DNA of 64,000 bases from assembly GCA_030657355.1 (NCBI GenBank), contig CP131056.1:2624501-2688500 (forward strand), in the 5' to 3' direction. Positions 31,742-40,950 of the stretch are shown here, piece by piece (the first letter of the stretch is position 1; every line of letters begins with the position of its first letter). Source of the DNA: Radicibacter daui. Lineage in GTDB: Bacteria; Pseudomonadota; Alphaproteobacteria; Radicibacterales; Radicibacteraceae. Position numbers and translations under genes: made by a program. The notes below the pieces were generated by a model. It did no database searches, was not told the origin of the DNA, and saw only the letters and a program-made list of their open reading frames with translations.

Positions 31742-32851
31742 ATGAGTATCGCTGCTTCTTCCCCGCCAGCCCGGCACCCGGCCAATCCGGCCCCCTTGCT
31801 GGTGAGCCTGATCCGCCCCCTGCCCGGCATTGGCCTTTGCGCGGCGGTAACGGCGGCGGCCTTGCTGGCCGAAAAAGCCGAACATGCACTGTTCGGCGCA
31901 GCCTGGCTGGAAGCGCTGGTGCTCGCCATCCTCATCGGCACCGCCATACGCACCCTCTGGACACCCGGGCGCTTCTGGCACATCGGCATCGATGTCAGCG
32001 CCAAGCTGCTGCTGGAAGTTGCCGTTGTGCTGCTGGGGGCTTCCGTCAGCGCCGGGCAGCTGCTGAAAAACGGTCCCGGCCTGCTGGTCGGCATCTTCGC
32101 TACTGTCGCCATCGCCCTCACGCTCAGTTATCTGATCGGCCGTTTTCTCGGCCTCGGCCGGCGCCTGGCGCTGCTGGTTGCCTGCGGCAATTCCATCTGC
32201 GGCAATTCCGCCATCGCCGCCGTGGCCCCGGTTATCGGCGCGGATGGTGACGAGGTTGCCTCCTCCATTGCCTTTACCGCCGTGCTGGGCGTTCTTGTCG
32301 TGCTGCTGCTGCCGGTTGCCGGGCATGCGCTGGCGATGAGCGGCATGGCCTATGGCACGCTTGCCGGCCTTACTGTCTATGCCGTGCCGCAGGTGTTTGC
32401 CGCTGCCGCGCCGCTTGGGGCGCAGGCGGTGCAGATGGGCACGCTGGTGAAGCTGACCCGTGTGCTGGCGCTCGGCCCGGTCTGTTTCATCCTGTCGCTG
32501 CTCACCAGCCGGCTGCGCGAAGAAACCGACGAGTTGCCGCCCCATGTCACCGCCGGTGACCGCCCCAAGGCCGGCATGCCGCCGCTGCACCGGCTGGTCC
32601 CCTGGTTCATCGTCGGCTTTCTGTTCCTCAGCGCCCTGCGGTCATTGGCGGTGCTGCCGACAGCAAGCCTGCCGGCCTTGCAGCAGACCTCCAGCCTGCT
32701 CACCATCCTGTCGATGGCGGCGCTCGGCCTTGGCGTCGACATCCGGGTGGTGGCCAAGGCAGGCCTGCGCGTCAGCCTCGCCGCCTCGCTCTCCATCCTG
32801 GCGCTCGCCGGCATCGCCCTGCTTCTGATCCACCTGCTGCCGGGCCTTTGA
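31742..32851 (+). CDS. YeiH-family putative sulfate exporter (UPF0324)
   Basis: A 369-residue inner-membrane protein with about ten membrane segments. The segments LLLEVAVVLLGASVS, LVACGNSICGNSAIAAVAPVI and TVYAVPQVFAAA are signatures of the YeiH/UPF0324 family. GGAGGT precedes ATG 31742. In enterobacteria yeiH is adjacent to the LysR regulator gene yeiE, and the family is linked to sulfur-compound stress; export of sulfate or sulfite is the usual suggestion but not proven. A LysR gene and a cysteine-synthase-like gene follow 2-4 kb downstream here. Confidence 0.9.
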   Translation: MSIAASSPPARHPANPAPLLVSLIRPLPGIGLCAAVTAAALLAEKAEHALFGAAWLEALVLAILIGTAIRTLWTPGRFWHIGIDVSAKLLLEVAVVLLGASVSAGQLLKNGPGLLVGIFATVAIALTLSYLIGRFLGLGRRLALLVACGNSICGNSAIAAVAPVIGADGDEVASSIAFTAVLGVLVVLLLPVAGHALAMSGMAYGTLAGLTVYAVPQVFAAAAPLGAQAVQMGTLVKLTRVLALGPVCFILSLLTSRLREETDELPPHVTAGDRPKAGMPPLHRLVPWFIVGFLFLSALRSLAVLPTASLPALQQTSSLLTILSMAALGLGVDIRVVAKAGLRVSLAASLSILALAGIALLLIHLLPGL

Positions 32852-32984
32852 TCGCGCCCACCTCCCCCGGGGCAAGCTTGACGCAGATCAACGAAATCCA
32901 GACCTCCCGGAGCGATCCTGTTTTCCGGAATACAAACAAGAGCACCGGCCCTGACCGGACCGGCGCACACCGGAGGGATTGCCG

Positions 32985-33437
32985 ATGTTCACGAAGATTT
33001 TGCTACCGACAGACGGGTCTCCCCTTGCCAGCCTGGCGCTCAACAAGGGCCTTACCCTCGCCGCCGAGCAGGAAGCGAAGGTCCACGCGCTGATGGTGAT
33101 CGAGCCCTTCCATACCTTGTCGATGGAAGCCGGCCAGCTTTCCAGCACGCGCGCGAGTTATGAGCTCCATATGAAAGAGGCAGCCGAGGAACATCTGCTC
33201 GCCGTTGCCGACAAGGCCCGCAAAATGGGGCTTGTCTGCGAGACCACCATGGTGATCGACGGGAGCCCCTATCAGGTCATCATTGACACCGCCAGGGCCC
33301 GCGGCTGCGATCTCGTCGTCATGGGGTCGCACGGGCGCGGCGGCCTCGGTGCCATGGTGCTGGGCAGCCAGACGCTGAAGGTGCTGACCCACTCAACCCT
33401 TCCCGTGCTGGTCTACCGTCAGGAAAAGGCCGGATAA
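32985..33437 (+). CDS. Universal stress protein (UspA family)
   Basis: A 150-residue single-domain Usp. The start FTKILLPTDGSPLASLALNKGLTLA and the ATP-binding loop MGSHGRGGLGAMVLGSQT (G-2X-G-9X-G-S/T) show that this is the nucleotide-binding subgroup. Such proteins act as cytoplasmic stress sensors, often as dimers. GGAGGG precedes ATG 32985 at eight bases. It is a single-gene unit with a strong terminator behind it. Confidence 0.92.
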   Translation: MFTKILLPTDGSPLASLALNKGLTLAAEQEAKVHALMVIEPFHTLSMEAGQLSSTRASYELHMKEAAEEHLLAVADKARKMGLVCETTMVIDGSPYQVIIDTARARGCDLVVMGSHGRGGLGAMVLGSQTLKVLTHSTLPVLVYRQEKAG

Positions 33438-33472
33438 CCAGCCGGCATCACGAACAGCCCGATACAGAAAAA

Positions 33473-33504
33473 CACCGGCCCCCATCGGGGCCGGTGCCTT
33501 TTTT
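33473..33504 (+). terminator. Intrinsic terminator of the universal stress protein gene
   Basis: CACCGGCCCC (33473-33482) and GGGGCCGGTG (33487-33496) form a 10-bp stem around a four-base loop, followed by CC and six T. It ends the transcript of the gene at 32985-33437. Confidence 0.9.
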
Positions 33505-33552
33505 ATAGCAGTCAACGCTGGTGCAGATGCCCGGCAGATGCCGGGATATGGC

Positions 33553-33963
33553 TCAATGCACCCGGCGGCCGAGCCGGCGTTCGATCGTTGCCGTATTGAA
33601 CAGGGTCATGTCGCAGGAGGTCTCGCCGCTCAGCGCATCGCGCCCCAGAGGCCCAAGGCACTGGCGCAGGCGCTCCAGTGCCTGCGGCGGGGCCACCAGC
33701 ACGAAGCGCTCCATCGCCCCGACGCGCACAGCCCCTTCAATCCGGTGGGCGAGATTGTCCAGAAAACGCGCTTCGGCGTCAGCATCCCGCGGCTGGTCGA
33801 GGCTATCGCTGGCCTCCAGCAGCGGCTGCGGTAGCACGGCCATCTGATGCAGGTTCAGATGGTTCGCCTCGCCGTCATTGCGAAAGATGCGGGCCTGAGC
33901 CCCGTCGCAGACAACAACCCAGCTTTGCCACGGGATTGCTGCCGGAACGCTGAAATCGTCCAT
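33553..33963 (-). CDS. Host attachment protein family (AtsE-like), release-factor-like fold
   Basis: A 136-residue protein of the family named after Agrobacterium AtsE. WVVVCDGAQARIFRN is the typical first strand, and the C-terminal half LDNLAHRIEGAVRVG-MERFVLVAPPQALERLRQCLGPLG...CDMTLFNTATIERRL resembles the eRF1 domain-2/bacterial release-factor-like group. The family name reflects one early report; a ribosome-linked role is more likely from the fold. ATG 33963 follows AGGGAGAGG. The gene stands alone and converges with the universal stress gene. Confidence 0.85.
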   Translation of the reverse strand: MDDFSVPAAIPWQSWVVVCDGAQARIFRNDGEANHLNLHQMAVLPQPLLEASDSLDQPRDADAEARFLDNLAHRIEGAVRVGAMERFVLVAPPQALERLRQCLGPLGRDALSGETSCDMTLFNTATIERRLGRRVH

Positions 33964-34076
33964 TTGCCTCTCCCTAAAATTGAGGGGGCCGGCGGTAAAA
34001 CCGCAACCTCGCAAGGTCGGCCCGCTTTATGGGTAGATATCAGGGCGCCCCTTTCGGGCGGCGCCTTGTCACCGGA

Positions 34077-34301
34077 TCAGTTCGCCAGCCGGGCCACGAC
34101 GCCTGCCAGCACCATTGATTCGCGCACCAGCCCAAGGTCGCGCAGCATGCGCGCCTCATATTGCAGAATGCGCCGTGCTGCCGGACGGTTGCGCCCGACC
34201 TCGCCCAGTGCCGCCATTATTGTGTGCTCATGAAACTCGATGCAGATGGCTGCGTCATGCAGCCCCCCACCCTGTCCCGGATCGTGACTGCGCATCGCCA
34301 T
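34077..34301 (-). CDS. Hypothetical small protein
   Basis: A 74-residue frame with predicted helices; EVGRNRPAARRILQYEARMLRDLGLVRESMVLAGVVARL recalls the D-R-x-L-x-D-I-G-L motif of DUF1127 proteins, but the match is loose. A run of G precedes ATG 34301, so translation is plausible. Codon choice is consistent with the GC-rich surroundings. I can add no function, and it may be a chance frame. Confidence 0.4.
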   Translation of the reverse strand: MAMRSHDPGQGGGLHDAAICIEFHEHTIMAALGEVGRNRPAARRILQYEARMLRDLGLVRESMVLAGVVARLAN

Positions 34302-34670
34302 AGCCCCCGCGTGGTTGCAGAAGGTGCCGCATCTGGTCCGGCCAACGTCCCCGACGCCGCGTTATGGCAACGGTACGCCCCCGATCAGGGCATTAATTTG
34401 ACAGAAATCAATTTTGCGACACGCCAATTTATGTAAAGCAAACCAAGTCATTGTTTTTTCGTAAAAAGAATCGCTACTGGTTACGACGGTATTTTTTTCG
34501 CGCTCCCGATTTTTTGGTGCGTTGGCGCGGGTGCCAAACCCGGATATGGCCCCTGCCTTCGGGCGGCTTTCTTTCCGCAGCCCCGCCTCCATCCGGTGAC
34601 GGACATCACCGGCAATGCTAGCGTCTTCCCGGACATTCAAGGGCCCGGCAGCCAAGCAACAGGAACCGGC
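34302..34670. other. Intergenic stretch upstream of the LysR gene
   Basis: No gene is supported. The middle part (about 34390-34510) is AT-rich, contains TTGACA at 34398-34403 and several T-runs, and probably holds the promoter and autoregulatory sites of the LysR gene, but no properly spaced -10 was found. The right half is GC-rich again. Confidence 0.5.
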
Positions 34671-35573
34671 ATGACACTGGAACAGCTGAGGATTTTTGTG
34701 GCGGTGGCAGAGCTGGAACATGTCACGCGCGCCGCCGAGATGCTGAACCTCACCCAGTCTGCCGTCAGCGCCGCCATTTCGGCGCTGGAAAACCGGTATG
34801 CCACCCGCCTTTTTGACCGTGTGGGCCGCGGCATTCGCCTCAGCGATGCGGGCCGGGCTTTTCTTGTCGAGGCACGCGGCGTGCTGGCCCGGGCCTCTGC
34901 TGCCGAAACGGTGCTGGCCGATCTGGCCGGCATGCGGCGCGGCAGCCTGGCGCTCGCCGCCAGCCAGACCGTCGCCAACTACTGGCTGCCGGCGCTTATC
35001 TGCCATTTCCAGGCCCGTTATCCGGGCATCGAAACCAGCCTTTTCATCGGCAATACCGAGCAGGTGGCCGCCCGCGTGGCCGAAGGCGCCGCCGATCTGG
35101 GTTTTGTCGAAGGCGAGGTGGAAGCCCCGCAGCTCACCCTCCAGCCGGCGGCGGAAGACGAGCTCGTGCTCGTCGTCGGCCCCCGCCACGAGTGGGCGCG
35201 CGCCGACAGTTTTTCAAAACAGGACCTGACGTCAGCCCGCTGGGTGCTGCGCGAACGGGGCTCCGGCACCCGCGCCATGTTTCTGGAAGCCGTCGCCGTG
35301 CTCGGGCTCGATGCCGGCACACTCGACATCGCGCTGGAGCTGCCCTCCAACGAAGCGGTACGCTCGGCAGTAGAAGCCGGCGCCGGGGCGAGCGTGATGT
35401 CCCGTCTGGTGGTCGACAGCGCCATCCGGGCCGGCAAGCTGGTGGAACTGCCGCTAACCCTGCCCCGTCGGCGTTTTCTGGCGCTCAGCCACAAGGAGCG
35501 TTACCGCACCGCCGCCCAGCGCGAATTCCTCGCCATCGTGACGGCCATTGCCGCCGAAGGGCACGGCATCTGA
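34671..35573 (+). CDS. LysR-family transcriptional regulator
   Basis: A 300-residue LysR regulator. The winged helix-turn-helix is TLEQLRIFVAVAELEHVTRAAEMLNLTQSAVSAAISALENRYATRLFDR, and the effector-binding domain has GSLALAASQTVANYWLPALICHFQARYPGI and GSGTRAMFLEAV. The last motif is common in regulators of the CysL/YeiE-like group connected with sulfur metabolism. AGGA precedes ATG 34671. It converges with the cysteine-synthase-like gene (16-base gap) and lies downstream of the YeiH-family gene. Regulation of one or both is a reasonable guess. Confidence 0.92.
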   Translation: MTLEQLRIFVAVAELEHVTRAAEMLNLTQSAVSAAISALENRYATRLFDRVGRGIRLSDAGRAFLVEARGVLARASAAETVLADLAGMRRGSLALAASQTVANYWLPALICHFQARYPGIETSLFIGNTEQVAARVAEGAADLGFVEGEVEAPQLTLQPAAEDELVLVVGPRHEWARADSFSKQDLTSARWVLRERGSGTRAMFLEAVAVLGLDAGTLDIALELPSNEAVRSAVEAGAGASVMSRLVVDSAIRAGKLVELPLTLPRRRFLALSHKERYRTAAQREFLAIVTAIAAEGHGI

Positions 35574-35589
35574 GCGCCTGAGGATAGCC

Positions 35590-36708
35590 TCAGCGCTCGC
35601 ACCATTCCGGCTGCAGCGTGAAAGCCCCGCCTTCGAGGAAAGTTTCAATAGCCGCCTCGGCAGCGGCAGTTTCAAAGCCCTCCCGCTTCAGCCAGACGTC
35701 ATCGTGGTAGGTGTTGAGGTAACGCTCGCCGGAATCGCAGATGAGCGTGACGATGGAGCCCTGCTCGCCGGCCGAACGCATGCGCTCTGCCACCCAGCAC
35801 AGGCCCAGGAAGTTGGTACCGGTGGAAGCGCCGACACGGCGGCCCAGCCGGCGCGAAAGCACCCGCATTGCCGCCAATGACAGCACGTCCGGCACCTTCA
35901 ACATGGTATCCACCACATCGGGAATGAAGGACGGTTCGGCCCGCGGCCGCCCCACCCCCTCGATACGCGAACCGCAAGGCCAGGTAGCGGCGGGATCGCT
36001 GTCGCGGTAGCTGGCAAAAAAGGCCGATTGCTCGACATCGGCCACCAGCAGGCGGGTGGCGAGGCGCTTGTAGCGGATATAGCGCCCGATGGTGGCCGTG
36101 GTGCCGCCGGTGCCGGGGCTCATCACCACCCAGGAGGGCTCGGGATAGCGCTCGAGCCGCATCTGCTCGAAAACGGATTCCGCGATGTTGTTGTTGCCAC
36201 GCCAGTCCGTCGCCCGCTCGGCATAGGTGAACTGGTCGATATAATGTCCGCCATGACGCTCGGCGAGCGCCGCCGCCTCGGCATAAAGCGTGCGCGGATC
36301 GTCGACGAAATGGCAGTGTCCGCCCTGCCGCTCGATGGCAGCGATCTTCTCCCCGGAGGTGGAGCGCGGCATCACGGCATAGAAGGGAATGCCGATCATG
36401 CGGGCAAAATAGGCTTCCGACACCGCCGTGGAGCCGGAAGAAGCCTCCACCACCGGCGCCCCTTCGCGGATCTTGCCGTTGCAGAGCCCGTAGAGAAACA
36501 GCGAGCGGGCGAGACGATGTTTCAGGCTGCCGGTCGGATGGGTGGATTCATCCTTGAAATAAAGATCGATGCCGGCGAGCGCGGGCACCTCAAGGCGCAG
36601 CAGATGGGTATCGGCAGAGCGGCGCTGGTCAGCCTCGATCAGCGAGACGGCCTTGTCAGCCCAGGCCCTGCATTCCCTGACCGTTGCCTTGCTGCAGCCC
36701 TTCTCCAT
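35590..36708 (-). CDS. PLP-dependent cysteine synthase-like / cysteine desulfhydrase family protein
   Basis: A 372-residue fold-type II PLP enzyme. The PLP lysine is in HPTGSLKHRLARSLF, the substrate loop EASSGSTAVSEAYFA replaces the T-S-G-N-T of ordinary CysK, and the phosphate-binding SPGTGGTTATIGRYIRYK follows. This longer family (about 370 residues) includes proteins that act as cysteine desulfhydrases as well as synthases, so the direction is uncertain. GAGG five bases before ATG 36708 supports that start over ATG 36774. It converges with the LysR gene and is preceded by the oppositely ordered cobalamin genes. Confidence 0.85.
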   Translation of the reverse strand: MEKGCSKATVRECRAWADKAVSLIEADQRRSADTHLLRLEVPALAGIDLYFKDESTHPTGSLKHRLARSLFLYGLCNGKIREGAPVVEASSGSTAVSEAYFARMIGIPFYAVMPRSTSGEKIAAIERQGGHCHFVDDPRTLYAEAAALAERHGGHYIDQFTYAERATDWRGNNNIAESVFEQMRLERYPEPSWVVMSPGTGGTTATIGRYIRYKRLATRLLVADVEQSAFFASYRDSDPAATWPCGSRIEGVGRPRAEPSFIPDVVDTMLKVPDVLSLAAMRVLSRRLGRRVGASTGTNFLGLCWVAERMRSAGEQGSIVTLICDSGERYLNTYHDDVWLKREGFETAAAEAAIETFLEGGAFTLQPEWCER

Positions 36709-36833
36709 CGCGCCCTCGTCTCCGCTTGAAATCAGGGGCAAACGGATGCCGCGCCGGGCCTCAAATGGCAACATGAATTTACAAGTTTATTCTGGATTTA
36801 TTGTATCGACGCAATCGGGCTCGCATGCAGCGC

Positions 36834-37850
36834 TCAGGCGCTTTCCAGCCTCTGCCAGCCGGCCTCATCCGCCGGAAGCCCCAAGCGCAGCCTGCGGGGC
36901 TGGTCGCTGAAACGCCGCACCAGAATGCCGGCCTTGCCAAGACGCTTGAACAAGGCTGGCGCGCCCTCGGCTTCGCCCAGACGGTAAAGCCGCGTGCCGC
37001 CAACGATCTTGAGGCCAAGCCGCTCCATCGCCGCATCAAGCCGGGCGGCTTCGCTTTCAAGGCGCAATGTCATCTGCCTGCGCCAGCCTTCATCGGCAAG
37101 CGCAGCAAGCCCCGCTTCCAGCGCCGGGCCGGCAACTGCCCAGGGCCCCATGGCCGCCCGCAGCGCGTCGACAAGAGCTTCATCGCCCATCGCAAACCCC
37201 AGCCGCACCCCGGCAAGACCATAGGTCTTGCCGAAGGAGCGCAGCACCAGCACGCCCGGCACCGGCAAGAACGGGGCGATGGTCGCCCCTTTCCCTTCCA
37301 GATCGGCAAAGGCCTCATCCACCAGCAGCAGCCCGCCCTTTGCCGCGAGCGTCGCGGCAAAACCGGCAAGCTGCGCCGGGGGTACGAGGCGCCCGTCCGG
37401 ATTGTTGGGATTGACCAGCACGACAACATCCGCCCCGGCTGCCGCTTCAAGCCCGGCGACAAGGCGCACGTCTGCGCCGACACCCTGCCAGCCCGCCGCA
37501 TGTTCGGCATAGGTGGGCCCGAGAATGGCCACCTGCCGGCTCCCCAGCAGGCGCGGCAGCAGGCTGATCAGCACCTGCGTGCCCGGCGCAGCAACAATTG
37601 GTGTTCCGGAAGGCGCGCCATAAGCGGCAAGCGCCACCTGCTCCAGCCGGGTGATATCCCCCGGTTCGGGCAGCCGCGTAAAGGCGGCGGCAGAAAAAGC
37701 CGGCAGCGGGTAAGCATGCGGATTAATGCCGGTGGAAAGGTCTATCCACGGGCGCGGCGCACCGGGAAACAACCGCTCCGCAATGGCAAGGCTGCCGCCA
37801 TGTTCGATGGCGGCGGAGACCGCGCTTGTGTTATGGCTGCCGGCAATCAT
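36834..37850 (-). CDS. cobC: L-threonine-O-3-phosphate decarboxylase (CobC; CobD in enterobacteria)
   Basis: A 338-residue fold-type I PLP enzyme. It makes (R)-1-aminopropan-2-ol phosphate for the nucleotide loop of cobalamin. DLSTGINPHAYPLP is the family start, VVLVNPNNPDGR binds the cofactor ring, LLVDEAFADLEG carries the Asp, and LRSFGKTYGLAGVRLGF has the PLP lysine. Start ATG 37850 overlaps, head to head, the ATG of cbiB at 37849 (shared CATG), so the two genes diverge from one point with no space for separate control regions. Confidence 0.93.
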   Translation of the reverse strand: MIAGSHNTSAVSAAIEHGGSLAIAERLFPGAPRPWIDLSTGINPHAYPLPAFSAAAFTRLPEPGDITRLEQVALAAYGAPSGTPIVAAPGTQVLISLLPRLLGSRQVAILGPTYAEHAAGWQGVGADVRLVAGLEAAAGADVVVLVNPNNPDGRLVPPAQLAGFAATLAAKGGLLLVDEAFADLEGKGATIAPFLPVPGVLVLRSFGKTYGLAGVRLGFAMGDEALVDALRAAMGPWAVAGPALEAGLAALADEGWRRQMTLRLESEAARLDAAMERLGLKIVGGTRLYRLGEAEGAPALFKRLGKAGILVRRFSDQPRRLRLGLPADEAGWQRLESA

Positions 37851-38838
37851 GCTGAGCCCTGACCTTACCCTTCCGCTGCTGCTGGTCGCCCTCATTGTCG
37901 AGGCGATTATCGGCTGGCCGCCGCTGCTCTACCGCTTCGTGCGCCATCCCGTCGTCTGGTTCGGCGCCATGATCGGGTTGATGGACCGCCAGATGAACGA
38001 GGCGACCATGCCCGAGCGCCTGAAACGAGGCAACGGCGTCGTCACGCTCGTGGCGTTGATTGCGGCCGCACTTTTCGGCGCCTTCGTGGTGCAGATCGCC
38101 CTGCTGGTCTTCGCCCCGGCCTGGGTCGCCCTGCTGGCGATTGCGCTTCTGACCAGCGCGTTCCTCGCCCAGCGCAGCCTGCACACGCATGTGCGCGACG
38201 TAGCCATGGCACTGGAGAAGGACGGGCTTTCCGGCGGGCGCCGTGCCGTTTCCCACATTGTCGGCCGCAACCCGGAAACGCTGGATGAAGCGGGCGTTTC
38301 CCGCGCGGCGATTGAAAGCCTTGCCGAGAATTTTTCCGACGGGGTTGTGGCGCCGGCTTTCTGGGCCGCACTCTTCGGCCTGCCGGGCATCGCGACCTAC
38401 AAGGCTATCAATACGGCCGACAGCATGATCGGCCACAAGACACCGCGCCATAAGGCCTTCGGCTGGGCCGCCGCGCGGTTTGACGATCTGGTCAATCTGC
38501 CCGGCTCGCGCCTTGCCGCGCTCTGGATCGTGCTGGCCGCGCTATTCAACGGCAAGGATGTGGTGGGCGCCATCAAGGCCGTTCTGCGTGATGCCCGCCG
38601 CCACCGCTCCCCCAATGCCGGCTGGCCGGAAGCAGCAATGGCCGGCGCCCTTGGCCTAGCCCTTGGTGGGCCGCGCACTTATGGCGATGAAAAGGTGGAA
38701 GATTTCTGGATGGGCCATGGCCGGCAGGAGGCAACCGCCGCCGATATCCGCGCAGCGCTTGGCCTTTATCGCACCGCCTGCCTTGTGCAGATGCTGGTGA
38801 TCGCGGCGCTCGGCGGCTGGCTTTCCGGGCAGCTCTAA
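37849..38838 (+). CDS. cbiB: Adenosylcobinamide-phosphate synthase (CbiB/CobD)
   Basis: A 329-residue inner-membrane protein with about five membrane segments. It joins adenosylcobyric acid and aminopropanol phosphate. The start LTLPLLLVALIVEAIIGWPPLLYRFVRHPVVWFGAMIGLMD and the conserved GRNPETLDEAGVSRAAIESLAENFSDGVVAPAFWA and KAINTADSMIGHK are family hallmarks. ATG 37849 is the start; longer alternatives would run far into cobC. It converges with cobQ after ten bases. Its partner enzyme CobC is encoded divergently beside it. Confidence 0.93.
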   Translation: MLSPDLTLPLLLVALIVEAIIGWPPLLYRFVRHPVVWFGAMIGLMDRQMNEATMPERLKRGNGVVTLVALIAAALFGAFVVQIALLVFAPAWVALLAIALLTSAFLAQRSLHTHVRDVAMALEKDGLSGGRRAVSHIVGRNPETLDEAGVSRAAIESLAENFSDGVVAPAFWAALFGLPGIATYKAINTADSMIGHKTPRHKAFGWAAARFDDLVNLPGSRLAALWIVLAALFNGKDVVGAIKAVLRDARRHRSPNAGWPEAAMAGALGLALGGPRTYGDEKVEDFWMGHGRQEATAADIRAALGLYRTACLVQMLVIAALGGWLSGQL

Positions 38839-38848
38839 CGCAGCCCCT

Positions 38849-40315
38849 TCAGCGCGCCAGCGCCAGCAGAGCGTCAACATCCATGTGCTGCTCCAGATGC
38901 GCGGCGAGCGCATCCAGCGTTTCTTCAAGCTGGCCTTCGTAAGATGCGCCCTGCGCCCTCGCCCCGAAGCCGGCAAGCCAGGCGGCCCGCTGCGCATCGC
39001 CAGCGAAGAGGCCATGCACATAAGTGCCCATTACGCGCCCGTCCGCGCTGATGGCGCCGTCGCGGCGCCCGTCTGACAGTTCCACCAGCGGGCGGGCACA
39101 ATCGGCGCCGGTCGTGCGGCCGATATGCATCTCATATCCTGCGAAAGTCGCACCCCCTGGCCCGGTGCCCGTCACCGCTTCCAGCGTCTTGTCACCGGCC
39201 AGCACGGTTTCGATTTCAAGGATCCCCAGCCCCTCGACCGCGCCCGCCGGCCCCTCCGCGCCGTCCGGATCGGCAAGGCGGCGGCCGAGCATCTGGTAAC
39301 CGCCGCAAAGGCCCAGCACCCGCCCGCCCCGGCGCACATGGGCGGCAATGTCGATATCCCAGCCGGCGGCGCGTAGCGCGGCAAGGTCGGCGATGGTGGC
39401 CTTGGAGCCCGGCAGGATGACAAGGTCACAGACCGGCAGGGCGCCACCGCGCTCCACCATGATCAGCTCGACACCCGGCTCCAGCCGCAGCGGATCGAGA
39501 TCGTCAAAATTGGCGATGCGCGGCAATACCGGCACAGCAATGCGCAGCCTGCCACCGTCGCCCCCGGCAGGTCGCCGCGCGGTTTCCGCCAGATCCATCG
39601 CATCTTCGGCCGGCAGGCGGTGCGCCCCGGCAAAATGCGGCACCAGCCCCAGCGGCGCCCAGCCGGTGCGTGCGGCAATAAACTCCATGCCATCGGCAAA
39701 GAGGCTGAGATCGCCGCGCATGCGGTTGACGATAAACCCGGCCACCAGCGCCCGGTCTTCCGGCGCCAGCACAGCATGGGTACCGACGATCTGGGCAATA
39801 ACACCGCCGCGGTCGATATCGCCGGCGATTACCACCGGTACGTCGGCGGCCCGGGCAAAACCCATATTGGCGATGTCGCCTGCACGCAGATTGACTTCAG
39901 AGGCGCTGCCGGCCCCTTCCACCAGCACGAAGTCCGCTGCCTGTTTAAGCCGCCCGAAACTCTCCAGCACCGACAGCATCAGCTGCGGCTTGATCTGCTG
40001 ATACTCCCGTGCCCGCGCCTGCCCCCACACCTTGCCCTGCACCACGATCTGGGAGCCAATCTCGCTCTGCGGCTTCAGCAGGATGGGGTTCATGTCCACG
40101 GCGGGCGGCACGCCGCAGGCACGGGCCTGCAGGGCCTGCGCCCGGCCGATCTCGCCGCCATCCGGCGTAACGGCGGCATTATTGGACATGTTCTGCGGCT
40201 TGAAGGGGCGCACGATAAGCCCGCGCTTCGTCAGCGCCCGGCAAAGCCCCGCCACCAGCAGCGACTTGCCGACGCTGGAGCCGGTGCCCTGGATCATAAG
40301 CGCGCGGGCGGCCAT
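38849..40315 (-). CDS. cobQ: Cobyric acid synthase
   Basis: A 488-residue ATP- and glutamine-dependent amidotransferase that amidates four side chains of adenosylcobyrinic acid a,c-diamide. The P-loop-like start [32 protein letters not shown], the [16 protein letters not shown] segment and the glutaminase Cys in [14 protein letters not shown] with the His in [10 protein letters not shown] are all present. Its start overlaps the cobO stop (TGATG), so cobP-cobO-cobQ form one leftward operon. Confidence 0.96.
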   Translation of the reverse strand: MAARALMIQGTGSSVGKSLLVAGLCRALTKRGLIVRPFKPQNMSNNAAVTPDGGEIGRAQALQARACGVPPAVDMNPILLKPQSEIGSQIVVQGKVWGQARAREYQQIKPQLMLSVLESFGRLKQAADFVLVEGAGSASEVNLRAGDIANMGFARAADVPVVIAGDIDRGGVIAQIVGTHAVLAPEDRALVAGFIVNRMRGDLSLFADGMEFIAARTGWAPLGLVPHFAGAHRLPAEDAMDLAETARRPAGGDGGRLRIAVPVLPRIANFDDLDPLRLEPGVELIMVERGGALPVCDLVILPGSKATIADLAALRAAGWDIDIAAHVRRGGRVLGLCGGYQMLGRRLADPDGAEGPAGAVEGLGILEIETVLAGDKTLEAVTGTGPGGATFAGYEMHIGRTTGADCARPLVELSDGRRDGAISADGRVMGTYVHGLFAGDAQRAAWLAGFGARAQGASYEGQLEETLDALAAHLEQHMDVDALLALAR

Positions 40316-40950
40316 CAGAACTCGATGCCCTGCTGCGCCTTCACCCCGGCGGCGAAGTGATGTTTGACGAGCCCCATCTCGGTCACGAGGTCCGCCGCTT
40401 CGATGAGCGCAGGCTTTGCGTTGCGCCCGGTAACCACGACATGCAGGTCGGCGCGTCGACCGGCAAGCTCCGCCACCACCTCTTCCAGCGGCAGATAATC
40501 GTAACGCAGCGCGATGTTGAGCTCATCGAGCACGATGAGGGAAAGCGCCGGGTCGGCGAGCAGCTCCTTGACCTTGCCCCACGCAGCTTCGGCGGCGGCA
40601 ATATCGCGGGCCTTGTCCTGCGTTTCCCAGGTAAAACCCTCGCCCATACTGTGCCAGTGAAGCGGGGCAATGCCGGTAGCGGCAAGGCGCTCCAGCGCCG
40701 TGCGCTCCCCGGTGGACCAGGCGCCCTTGATAAACTGCACCACCCCCACGCCGCGCCCGTTGCCCAGCATGCGCAGCGCAAGGCCGAAAGCCGCGGTGGA
40801 TTTGCCTTTGCCGGGGCCGGTATGGACCATCAGCAGGCCCTTCTCCACCGTCTTGCCCGCAACCTCGGCATCCTGCACTGCCTTGCGCTTTGCCATCTTC
40901 TCCTTGTGGCGGGCAGCCTCTTCGGCGCTGAGAACGGCGTCCTTGCTCAT
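40315..40950 (-). CDS. cobO: Cob(I)yrinic acid a,c-diamide adenosyltransferase (CobO/BtuR)
   Basis: A 211-residue CobA/CobO/BtuR-type corrinoid adenosyltransferase that attaches the upper 5'-deoxyadenosyl ligand. The P-loop [30 protein letters not shown] and [17 protein letters not shown] are diagnostic. The N-terminus has an extra basic helix ([17 protein letters not shown]) usual in the alphaproteobacterial form. The start overlaps the cobP stop by ATGA. Confidence 0.96.
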   Translation of the reverse strand: MSKDAVLSAEEAARHKEKMAKRKAVQDAEVAGKTVEKGLLMVHTGPGKGKSTAAFGLALRMLGNGRGVGVVQFIKGAWSTGERTALERLAATGIAPLHWHSMGEGFTWETQDKARDIAAAEAAWGKVKELLADPALSLIVLDELNIALRYDYLPLEEVVAELAGRRADLHVVVTGRNAKPALIEAADLVTEMGLVKHHFAAGVKAQQGIEF

